Assembly (NCBI GenBank): GCA_016930735.1
Contig: JAFGGF010000205.1
Coordinates: 1 to 21,103, forward strand
Length of the DNA stretch: 21,103 bases
Reading direction: 5' to 3'
Source: Prolixibacteraceae bacterium
Lineage (GTDB): Bacteria; Bacteroidota; Bacteroidia; Bacteroidales; Prolixibacteraceae
This document shows positions 14,669 through 21,103 of the stretch, piece by piece. The stretch's first letter is position 1, and every line of letters begins with the position of its first letter. The translations under genes were made by a program, and so were the position numbers. The notes beneath the pieces were generated by a model. The model saw nothing but the letters and a program-made list of their open reading frames with translations. It ran no database searches and was not told where the DNA came from.

Positions 14669-15765
14669 TACTTTCTTTCATCAAAAAAGAATTCTTCCAC
14701 ATCCTGCGTGATCCACGGACCATGCTGATATTATTCGGGATTCCGGTTGCCCAGTTACTGATCTTTGGGACAGTGATCAAAAGTGAGATCAAAGATGTAA
14801 AAATTGCCATTTATGACCAGTCGAATGATGAAACAACACAAAAAATAACCAATAAAATTTTATCCTCGGGTTATTTTATCCTTGAAGATGAATTACACAA
14901 CACAAATAACATTGAAGAGATTTTTAAAAAAGGAAAAATAAAAGAAGTTATTGTTTTTGAAGCTGATTTTGGCAAAAAATTAATTAAGGAAGGGAAAGCA
15001 AATATGCAGATAATTGCCGACGCTTCCGACCCTAATGTTGCACGGTTGGTTGCCAACTATACGCGTGGCATTGTCAGTGATTTTGTATTGAAGGAATTCC
15101 CTGAATTAAAAATGCCGCATGAAATTAAAACCGATGTAAGGATGTACTTCAATGAAAACATGAAAAGCGTTTATATGTTCGTCCCCGGAATTATGGCTAT
15201 GATCCTGATGCTGATATCTGCAATGATGACATCAATTTCGATAACCCGCGAAAAAGAAATGGGGACCATGGAAATTTTGCTGGCTTCACCCCTGCGCCCT
15301 TCTCAAATAATAATTGGCAAGGTTATGCCGTATTTACTTTTATCGATAATAAATGCCCTAGTAATTATCCTGATTGGGAGATTTGTTTTTGGAGTTCCTA
15401 TTTTGGGAAGCTCTGTACTGTTAATGGCCGAAACAATTTTGTTTATCATGATGGCCCTTTGCCTGGGAATTCTTATTTCAACCATAGCAAAAAACCAGAT
15501 GGTAGCCATGTTTATTTCGATGATTGCCCTTATGTTGCCAACCATAATATTGTCAGGATTTATTTTCCCGATTGACAATATGCCGGTTGTTTTACAAATC
15601 CTCAGCCATGCCATGCCTCCCCGATGGTTTATCGAAATTGTAAGAAGTATTATGCTGAAAGGAGTTGGCATTACCTATGTATGGCAGGAAACCCTGATTA
15701 TCTTCGGAATGATGGTATTGTTTATTGTTGCCAGTGTGAAGAAGTTTAAGATTAGGTTGGAATAG
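14659..15765 (+). CDS. ABC-2 type permease 1 (YbhS/YbhR family)
   Basis: A 368-residue inner-membrane permease with one N-terminal span (about residues 20-38), a periplasmic domain of about 130 residues, and five spans between about residue 172 and the end (starting SVYMFVPGIMAMILMLIS). KEFFHILRDPRTMLILFG at the start and TREKEMGTMEILLASPLRP in the cytoplasmic loop are family hallmarks; the latter contacts the ATPase. The start ATG lies within the right heptad array, but MTQLLSFIKKEF aligns with the usual start of the family, so the protein appears complete. It would pair with the permease at 16243. Confidence 0.92.
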   Translation: MTQLLSFIKKEFFHILRDPRTMLILFGIPVAQLLIFGTVIKSEIKDVKIAIYDQSNDETTQKITNKILSSGYFILEDELHNTNNIEEIFKKGKIKEVIVFEADFGKKLIKEGKANMQIIADASDPNVARLVANYTRGIVSDFVLKEFPELKMPHEIKTDVRMYFNENMKSVYMFVPGIMAMILMLISAMMTSISITREKEMGTMEILLASPLRPSQIIIGKVMPYLLLSIINALVIILIGRFVFGVPILGSSVLLMAETILFIMMALCLGILISTIAKNQMVAMFISMIALMLPTIILSGFIFPIDNMPVVLQILSHAMPPRWFIEIVRSIMLKGVGITYVWQETLIIFGMMVLFIVASVKKFKIRLE

Positions 15766-15769
15766 CTAT

Positions 15770-15804
15770 GAGTTACGAGCTTCGAGTTACGAGCTTCGAG
15801 TTGC
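15770..15804 (+). repeat. Left heptad array of cassette 3
   Basis: Five tandem units start at 15770, 15777, 15784, 15791 and 15798; the first two units are repeated exactly, giving a 14-bp period. It is richer in GC than the array of cassette 2. Confidence 0.8.
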
Positions 15805-15852
15805 GGGAAAAAAGAAATTAAAAACAAGAATATAACCTAAAACTAAAAGAAA

Positions 15853-16203
15853 ATGAAGAATTTTAAAAAACTCAAAGTGTGGGAAAAAAGTATTGAACTG
15901 GTTAAAAATATTTATTTGAATACCAACAGTTTTCCCAAAGAAGAAATATATAGTTTAACAAGTCAGATTAGGCGTTCAGCAATTTCTATTCCTTCCAATA
16001 TTGCAGAGGGAGCAGGCAGAGGCACAAAGAAAGAATTCAATAACTTTCTGAATATTACTCTTGGATCAACTTATGAACTGGAAACTTAATTAATAATCTC
16101 AAAAGAAATTGAATATATATCAGACGAATACTTTAATACATTAAATTCCAATTTAGATGAAATTCAGAAGATGATAATGGGATTACAAAAAAGTTTAAAA
16201 TAA
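15853..16203 (+). pseudogene. Four-helix-bundle gene with an in-frame ochre codon, cassette 3
   Basis: The frame encodes 116 residues related to the cassette 2 protein, starting MKNFKKLKVWEKSI and holding SQIRRSAISIPSNIAEGAGR. Codon 79 is TAA (16087-16089), exactly where the cassette 2 copy has Gln (CAA) in STYELETQ. The frame then continues intact as LIISKEIEY through EIQKMIMGLQKSLK to TAA 16201-16203. One C-to-T transition therefore explains the break, and the loss is recent or tolerated. The truncated 78-residue product would keep the first two helices only. Readthrough or a sequencing error cannot be excluded. AACCT lies 14 nt before the ATG. Confidence 0.85.
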
Positions 16204-16205
16204 AT

Positions 16206-16233
16206 ACTCGCGACTCGAATCTCGATACTCGAA
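16206..16233 (+). repeat. Right heptad array of cassette 3
   Basis: The units start at 16206, 16213, 16220 and 16227. The array begins 2 bases after the terminal stop codon of the broken gene. Confidence 0.8.
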
Positions 16234-16242
16234 ACTAAAATT

Positions 16243-17361
16243 ATGAAAACAATTCTATACATTCTCCAGAAAGAATTCCTCCAGATTTTCCGAAACCGGA
16301 CAATGCTGCCAATGATTATAATGGTTCCGGTTGTTCAGATGTTGGTTCTTGTTTTTGCAGCTACTTTCGAAATGAAAAAAATCGACGTGACAGTTATCGA
16401 CAATGACCTGTCTCAAACTTCCAGGGAGCTGGTAGCTAAATTTAATGGAATTCCGTTTTACAAAATTAATAATGCATCTTTTTCTGTTGTTGAAGGAGAG
16501 AGTATACTGATTGACAATGAAGCCGATATGGTGTTAGTTATACCTTCTAACTTTGAAAGAAACCTGATGCGCGAGGATGTTGGGCATATCCAGCTTTTAG
16601 TAAATGCAATTGATGGAAATTCAGCTCAACTGATTTATTCATACAGCAACCTAATTATTGCTGATTTTAACAAAAAACTGATTGCCGAATGGAAAGGAAT
16701 TCCTGAATTTAACCCACCTGCTATGATAAATATTTCAGATACATATTGGTATAATGAGGCATTGGATTATAAGTGGTATATGGCACCGGGAATTCTTGCC
16801 GTCCTGGTCACTATAATCGGCATGTTCCTTTCCGGGATGAACCTGGTACGAGAAAAAGAAATCGGGACCATAGAACAGTTAAATGTTACACCTATAAAAA
16901 AATATCAGTTTATTATTGGAAAACTAATCCCTTTTTGGGTAATTGCCTTGTTTGACTTTGCATTTGGATTGTTAATCGCCAGGTTGTTTTTCAACCTCCC
17001 GGTTGTTGGGAGCCTGTGGGTATTATTTGGTTTTGCAGGTGTTTACTTAATCGGAGCTTTAGGGCTTGGACTTTTTATCTCAACAATTACAAATAGCCAG
17101 CAACAGGTAATGTTCGTGAGTTTCTTTTTTATGATGATTTTTATCCTGATGGGCGGTATTTTTACTCCGGTTGAAAGCATGCCTCACTGGGCGCAGGTTG
17201 CAGACAGGGTAAACCCGATCTACTATTTTATGCGCATCCTTAGGATGATTATCCTCAAAGGCTCCGGTTTTTTCGACCTGCTGGAAGAATTTTTATCACT
17301 ATTTATTTTAGGATTGGCATTTCTTAGCCTGGCTATCTGGAGATATCGTAAAACAGCATAA
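16243..17361 (+). CDS. ABC-2 type permease 2 (YbhS/YbhR family)
   Basis: A 372-residue permease with the same layout as permease 1: one span at about residues 20-38, a periplasmic domain, then five or six spans from about 178 onward (YMAPGILAVLVTIIGMFLSG). KEFLQIFRNRTMLPMI at the start and VREKEIGTIEQLNVTPI in the coupling loop are conserved. The two permeases would form the heterodimeric membrane part of a tripartite exporter with the two ATPases, the adaptor and TolC. By analogy with YbhFSR the cargo may be cationic drugs or sodium; this is inference. It is the last gene of the operon and converges on the NYN gene, with only a weak GTTTTT/AAAAAC hairpin (17399-17417) between. Confidence 0.92.
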   Translation: MKTILYILQKEFLQIFRNRTMLPMIIMVPVVQMLVLVFAATFEMKKIDVTVIDNDLSQTSRELVAKFNGIPFYKINNASFSVVEGESILIDNEADMVLVIPSNFERNLMREDVGHIQLLVNAIDGNSAQLIYSYSNLIIADFNKKLIAEWKGIPEFNPPAMINISDTYWYNEALDYKWYMAPGILAVLVTIIGMFLSGMNLVREKEIGTIEQLNVTPIKKYQFIIGKLIPFWVIALFDFAFGLLIARLFFNLPVVGSLWVLFGFAGVYLIGALGLGLFISTITNSQQQVMFVSFFFMMIFILMGGIFTPVESMPHWAQVADRVNPIYYFMRILRMIILKGSGFFDLLEEFLSLFILGLAFLSLAIWRYRKTA

Positions 17362-17416
17362 TTAATTACAATCGGCCTTCAAAATAATAAAATATCATGT
17401 TTTTATCACAGAAAAA

Positions 17417-18181
17417 CTATTGCCTTTTTGTGTGTAAATTTCTTTTTTCCTTGATTCTAACATAGATCAGTTTAAACTTGGCACGGGGGCTTTCACGTTG
17501 TTCTATCTCAAATAATTTTGTTGAATGAATTAAAGGAGTTAATTTTTCAAAGCCATAATTTCTTGAATCGAAGTTGGGTTGTTTTTTCTGGATCAATGCT
17601 CCCACATCTCCAAGAAATGCCCATCCATCTTCATCAGCCAGGTCCGAAATGGAAGTTGATATCAGCTTTATAACTTTAGGAGTAATTTTATCATAACTCA
17701 TTTTTACAGGAGGTACACTTTTATTAACATCCGAATCGTGCTCCTCATCTTGGTTTTTAAGTATCTCGATATAAATAAATTTATCGCAAGCCACGATGAA
17801 AGGTTCAGGGGTTTTTTTCTCCCCTATTCCAAACACTTTCATACCGGCTTCGCGAAGCCTTGTTGCCAACCGGGTAAAATCGCTGTCGCTTGAAACCAGG
17901 CAAAATCCATTTACTTTTTCCGAATACAAAATATCCATAGCATCTATTATCATTGCAGAGTCGGTTGCATTTTTCCCCTGTGTATATCCGTATTGCTGAA
18001 TCGGAGTTATTGCGTTTTCCAATAGCAGGTTTTTCCATTTCGAAAGCGTCGGTTTTGTCCAATCTCCATAAATCCTTTTTATGGTTGGATTCCCATATTT
18101 GGCAATTTCCTCCATCATCTCTTTTACATAAGCAGAAGGAATATTATCTCCATCAATTAAAACTGCAAGGTTTAAATCCAT
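17417..18181 (-). CDS. NYN-domain putative RNase with C-terminal OST-HTH/LOTUS domain
   Basis: A 254-residue cytoplasmic protein. An ATG at 18226 is also in frame, but the family starts like MDLNLAVLIDGDNIP, so ATG 18181 is preferred. The N-terminal NYN (LabA-like, PIN-fold) domain spans about residues 4-145, with acidic positions expected for metal-dependent RNA cleavage in LIDGDNIP, DSAMIIDAMDIL and LVSSDSDFTRLATRLRE. A charged linker (about 150-170) leads to an OST-HTH/LOTUS domain (about 172-250, with DGWAFLGDVGALIQKKQPNFDSR), which in other proteins binds RNA. The combination is common in bacteria, with targets unknown. No neighbour explains its role. Confidence 0.88.
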   Translation of the reverse strand: MDLNLAVLIDGDNIPSAYVKEMMEEIAKYGNPTIKRIYGDWTKPTLSKWKNLLLENAITPIQQYGYTQGKNATDSAMIIDAMDILYSEKVNGFCLVSSDSDFTRLATRLREAGMKVFGIGEKKTPEPFIVACDKFIYIEILKNQDEEHDSDVNKSVPPVKMSYDKITPKVIKLISTSISDLADEDGWAFLGDVGALIQKKQPNFDSRNYGFEKLTPLIHSTKLFEIEQRESPRAKFKLIYVRIKEKRNLHTKRQ

Positions 18182-18270
18182 AAATCTTATTTTTTCACAA
18201 ATTACAATAAATCCAGAACTTATCAACTTTCTAATACGTTTAACTTCCTGATGACTTATAAAATTTCATT

Positions 18271-19242
18271 ATGAATCAATCGGAAAAAGATTTTCAAAAA
18301 AATCTAATGACATATAGTAATCCAAGCCTATGGAAAAGCATTTGGCAAATAAGCAATTCATTTATTCCTTACTTAGGATTATGGGTTTTAATTATTTACA
18401 GCCTTTCCATTTCGTATTGGATAACTGCGGGTTTAATTTTATTGGCTGCCGGATTCCTTGTCCGCCTTTTCATAATTTTTCATGATTGCGGGCACGGTTC
18501 ATTTTTTAAATCAAAAAAGGCTAATCGTATTGTTGGTTCAATTTTCGGAATCCTGGCATTTACACCATACGACAAATGGCATAATCAACACATGAAACAC
18601 CATGCAACTGTCGGAAACCTTGACAAACGAGGAGTTGGCGACGTATGGACGATGACAAAAGAGGAATTTGAAAAAAGTGATAAAAAAACCCGGATCAAAT
18701 ATAAAATTTACCGAAACCCGTTTATTATGTTTGGATTGGGGCCCATAGCAGTATTCCTTGTAACAAACCGGTTTACCTATAAATGGATGACAAAAAAGGA
18801 AAAACGAAATATCTGGTTAACAAATCTTATGCTATTACTGATTTTTACAGGAATGGGGCTTACAATCGGTTTTTTTACTTTTTTAATACTCCAATTGTTA
18901 ATTTTGTTCATAGCAGGTATAGCCGGATTCTGGCTGTTTTATTTACAGCATCAATACGAAGACGTATCGTGGTACCGTCAAGAGGAATGGGATTTTATAA
19001 CTGTTGCCTTGGAAGGTAGTTCTTATATTAAATTCCCAAAAATTCTGCAATGGTTTTCGGGGAACATTGGTTTTCACCATATTCATCATATGAATGCCAG
19101 GATACCTAATTATAACCTTCAAAAATGTTATAAGGAGTTTCCGATATTCAAAAAAATTAAACCCATCACATTTCTTTCAAGCCTGAAAACATTAAAATTC
19201 AGGCTATGGGATGAAGATCAGCAGAAACTGGTTGGGTATTAA
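18271..19242 (+). CDS. Membrane fatty-acid desaturase
   Basis: A 323-residue integral membrane di-iron enzyme. The three histidine boxes are present: HDCGH (H71-H75), HMKHH (H107-H111, within KWHNQHMKHH) and HHIHH near residue 270. Hydrophobic segments lie at about residues 30-70, 85-100 and 175-225, as expected for the family with boxes on the cytoplasmic face. TVGNLDKRGVGDVWTMT after the second box matches delta-12/omega-6-like bacterial desaturases. It would introduce a double bond in membrane acyl chains, using oxygen and ferredoxin- or cytochrome-type electrons. Position specificity cannot be told from sequence. The gene is divergent from the NYN gene and ends 11 bp before the convergent propeller gene. 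Confidence 0.92.
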   Translation: MNQSEKDFQKNLMTYSNPSLWKSIWQISNSFIPYLGLWVLIIYSLSISYWITAGLILLAAGFLVRLFIIFHDCGHGSFFKSKKANRIVGSIFGILAFTPYDKWHNQHMKHHATVGNLDKRGVGDVWTMTKEEFEKSDKKTRIKYKIYRNPFIMFGLGPIAVFLVTNRFTYKWMTKKEKRNIWLTNLMLLLIFTGMGLTIGFFTFLILQLLILFIAGIAGFWLFYLQHQYEDVSWYRQEEWDFITVALEGSSYIKFPKILQWFSGNIGFHHIHHMNARIPNYNLQKCYKEFPIFKKIKPITFLSSLKTLKFRLWDEDQQKLVGY

Positions 19243-19253
19243 AGCAAACTGGC

Positions 19254-20084
19254 TTAATTTACATTATCGATAATTTTACTGCTAACCCAGTAAATATTTG
19301 ATTTATTCTCCGGTTCGTTATACCGGCTGAAAAATATATATTTCCCGTCGGGTGAAAGGCAGGGGCAAGTTTCACCAAACGTAGTGTTTATATTTTCATC
19401 AAAAGCAATTGGCTCCGACCAGCTTCCTTTTTTATTAAAACTTACAAATAAATCACCTTTATAATTAAACAGGAGAAATCTTTCATCGGGAGAGATTGTT
19501 GGATGGCCACCAAATGGAAGTCCGATGTCTTCTGTTTTTGAATATTTCCCGTCAATCCATTCCGACTTATATATTTTCCGGGCTTCAAGGTTTGTATAAT
19601 ACAAAGTTTTATCGTTTGAAACAGTTGCCCAGAAAGCCGGCGTGCTGTTTACTGGTGAATCTAACATTTCCGGTTTCGACCATCCTGATTTTTCTCTTTC
19701 ACAAAACCAAATTCGCGGAACGTCATCAACATTGGATGAAAAATATAGTTTACTTCCATAGGGTGAATAAAATGCTTCAAACTCCCAACTGTTATTTCCT
19801 CTGAGGTTTGCAGGTTCAGGTTTTCCCCAAATTCCATTATTTCTGTGGATTACCATTAATCCATCACCCGGGCTTTCGGTTGTAAAAAATATTTCATTCC
19901 CGTCGTGCGAAATTGCAAGGCTGTATTCATAGCGCCCTTTTACTGAGACAATACCGGGAGCAAACAATTCCGGAATATTTCCCGGAGGTTTTTGCCCCAG
20001 GTAATCATATTTTATTTTTTTCGATTGAGAAAATCCCGGGGCAAATTGTAAAACCAGAATTAAAACAAAAATTAGTTTTTTCAT
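19254..20084 (-). CDS. Secreted PD40 (TolB-like) beta-propeller protein
   Basis: A 276-residue exported protein with a signal peptide of about 20 residues (ends PGFSQ). It is built from WD40-like PD40 repeats with the typical blade wording: LAISHDGNEIFFTT, AFYSPYGSKLYFSS, TVSNDKTLYYT, TISPDERFLLF and LSPDGKYIFFSR. Five or six blades are present. Such proteins often act as binding platforms in the periplasm, and none of the residues indicate an enzyme. Its ATG overlaps the stop of the upstream PQQ-type gene (20081-20084), so the two are translated together and may act as one unit. Substrate and partner are unknown. Confidence 0.85.
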   Translation of the reverse strand: MKKLIFVLILVLQFAPGFSQSKKIKYDYLGQKPPGNIPELFAPGIVSVKGRYEYSLAISHDGNEIFFTTESPGDGLMVIHRNNGIWGKPEPANLRGNNSWEFEAFYSPYGSKLYFSSNVDDVPRIWFCEREKSGWSKPEMLDSPVNSTPAFWATVSNDKTLYYTNLEARKIYKSEWIDGKYSKTEDIGLPFGGHPTISPDERFLLFNYKGDLFVSFNKKGSWSEPIAFDENINTTFGETCPCLSPDGKYIFFSRYNEPENKSNIYWVSSKIIDNVN

Positions 20085-21103
20085 ACTTCCTTGCCTTTAT
20101 CATTTCTGATATTGTAGGCCATTAAAACTTCGCCCCTCCTTACAAAGAGCAAACCATCGGAAATTGACAGATGTGCGATCATAGGCCCGGTTCCCATCCT
20201 TATCCTGAAAGAGCTGACCAGTTCGAGGTTATTTTCATTTAGTCGAAACAGGCTCAATCTTCCTCGGCCATCTTCCAGGCAATAAATCAAATCATCAGCA
20301 ACGATAAAAGTGCTTGAATTCATATCATTATAATACGATAAAACTTTTCCTGTTTCCTGATCGAGGCAAAAAATTCCCCTATCGAAACCTGCAACTATTA
20401 TTTTCCCATGGTAATTAACAGCGCCGCCAATCATGTATGTAATAGCCGTATCTTTCCAAACAATGGTTCTTTCTTTCAAATTCTCGCTATAACTGCTCAA
20501 TGTCCCGGTGGTTTTATATTGCCCGGTGAAATATATCCTGTCGTCAATCACCTGAGGAACCATCCCTGAAATGTGATCAAACTTTTGAATAATTTCACCG
20601 GTTTTGCAATCCACAAAAATGTCGTGGTGCAAGGTCGAAGTAAATAATACTTCCTTACCGTTTTTATTAAATAATACCGGAGAAGTAAAATATGAAGTAT
20701 CCTGAATACTTTCCGATTGCCAAATGGTTTCGCCTGTTAAACGATTTAAAGCGACTACAGTAGTTTTACTTCCACCCGGTGTAAATATCATTTTATCGTC
20801 AAAAACAAGAGGCGATTCAGTAAACCAGTCTGCCCCGTATCCTTCAAATTTTTGTGACCCGTTAACTTCCCAAATAATCTCACCGGTTTTTTTGTTTAAA
20901 CAAGCTATATCGCCAAATACACTAATTGCATATACTTCATTTTTAAACACAGTCGGGGTACTCCTGCTTTGTGGCCAGTCGCCCGCAGGCATGGCCCTGC
21001 CAAATGTTGTTTGCCAGATTATATTCCCGCTAAGGTCAATTGCAGACATTACTTCAACTGAATCTTTTTTACCGGTTATATAAACCATCTGATCTTTTAT
21101 GGC
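20081..21103 (-). CDS. PQQ-like (BamB-type) beta-propeller protein, N-terminus outside window
   Basis: The frame is open to the window edge: five further codons (AIKDQ) precede the ATG at 21088, which lies inside a blade (MVYITGKKDSVEVMSAIDLSG-type) and is unlikely to be the true start. The visible 340 residues carry pyrrolo-quinoline-quinone-like repeats with the family wording LNKKTGEIIWE, LNRLTGETIWQ, VDCKTGEIIQ and LDQETGKVLS. Such repeats occur in quinoprotein dehydrogenases and in non-enzymatic propellers such as BamB. No calcium/PQQ catalytic residues are obvious in this part, so a scaffold role is more likely. It overlaps the PD40 gene by ATGA. Confidence 0.85.
   Translation of the reverse strand, partial: AIKDQMVYITGKKDSVEVMSAIDLSGNIIWQTTFGRAMPAGDWPQSRSTPTVFKNEVYAISVFGDIACLNKKTGEIIWEVNGSQKFEGYGADWFTESPLVFDDKMIFTPGGSKTTVVALNRLTGETIWQSESIQDTSYFTSPVLFNKNGKEVLFTSTLHHDIFVDCKTGEIIQKFDHISGMVPQVIDDRIYFTGQYKTTGTLSSYSENLKERTIVWKDTAITYMIGGAVNYHGKIIVAGFDRGIFCLDQETGKVLSYYNDMNSSTFIVADDLIYCLEDGRGRLSLFRLNENNLELVSSFRIRMGTGPMIAHLSISDGLLFVRRGEVLMAYNIRNDKGKEV

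Larger units (their letters stand above)
15770..16233 (+). mobile_element. Cassette 3: broken four-helix-bundle gene flanked by inverted GAGYTNC arrays
   Basis: The left array has five units (15770-15804), alternating GAGTTAC and GAGCTTC and then GAGTTGC. The right array has four units of (A/T)CTCGNN form (16206-16233). The left CGAGTTACGAG region and the reverse complement of the right array agree at 19 of 23 positions. The cassette starts 4 bases after the permease 1 stop codon and ends 9 bases before the permease 2 start, so neither gene is damaged. Confidence 0.55.

Noticed and set aside
11822..16233. Diversity-generating retroelement, because four-helix-bundle proteins resemble Avd
   Set aside because: There is no reverse transcriptase, no template/variable repeat pair and no variable lectin-type target in the window.
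11822..16233. CRISPR-like array reading of the short repeats
   Set aside because: The units are 7 bp in direct tandem with no unique spacers, and no cas genes are present.
17399..17417. GTTTTT/AAAAAC hairpin between permease 2 and the NYN gene
   Set aside because: The 6-bp stem has only one G-C pair and is too weak to call a terminator.

Overview
The window looks like a chromosome segment of a Bacteroidota, probably class Bacteroidia and possibly the Marinilabiliales/Prolixibacteraceae side (the order is an inference). Supporting signs are a TonB-dependent receptor with an N-terminal carboxypeptidase-regulatory-like domain, DUF4625 lipoproteins, a DUF1080 lipoprotein, promoters of the TTTG-N20-TAnnTTTG type, few Shine-Dalgarno sequences, and four-helix-bundle (S23/IVP-type) genes.

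Layout. (1) 1-186: the 3' end of an alpha/beta hydrolase. (2) 230-4974, minus strand: a metal-uptake operon that reads Fur/Zur-type repressor, small His/Cys-rich membrane protein, TonB-dependent receptor, and two DUF4625 lipoproteins. A perfect 15-bp palindrome overlaps its promoter at 4995-5009. (3) 5380-8815: a divergent pair made of a DUF1080 lipoprotein and a multidomain surface glycoside hydrolase, which ends at a strong terminator (8841-8870). (4) 8935-17361, plus strand: a TetR-controlled tripartite efflux operon. It encodes TetR, TolC, HlyD-type adaptor, two ABC ATPases and two ABC-2 permeases, the same content as E. coli cecR-ybhGFSR plus an outer-membrane factor; the ATPase that is one fused protein in YbhF is two genes here. 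(5) 17417-19242: a divergent NYN-OST-HTH putative RNase and a fatty-acid desaturase. (6) 19254-21103, minus strand: two overlapping beta-propeller genes, one running off the window.

The most unusual part is the spacing of the efflux operon. Apart from the overlapping tetR/tolC junction, every junction holds repeat DNA. Three junctions each hold a cassette of about 450-660 bp carrying a four-helix-bundle gene. Each gene is bracketed by arrays of 7-bp repeats, in one orientation on the left and its reverse complement on the right. Array sequence differs between cassettes, but left and right match within a cassette. A fourth, gene-less array pair (11934-12000) is nested in the first cassette. 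The fourth junction (13414-13466) holds a REP-like double hairpin whose two loops are perfectly complementary. The tolC-hlyD gap contains a faint 7-bp periodicity. The third four-helix-bundle gene is interrupted by one ochre codon. These cassettes resemble the intervening sequences known inside 23S rRNA, which encode the same protein family, but here they sit between protein-coding genes of one operon. They are the best candidate in the window for an undescribed mobile or RNA-processing system.

How the genes work together: the TetR repressor probably controls its own operon through two operators that overlap the promoter. The Zur-like repressor probably controls receptor, small protein and lipoproteins as one zinc (or other metal) starvation unit. 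The sugar-acting pair and the desaturase/NYN genes have no visible link to these two systems.
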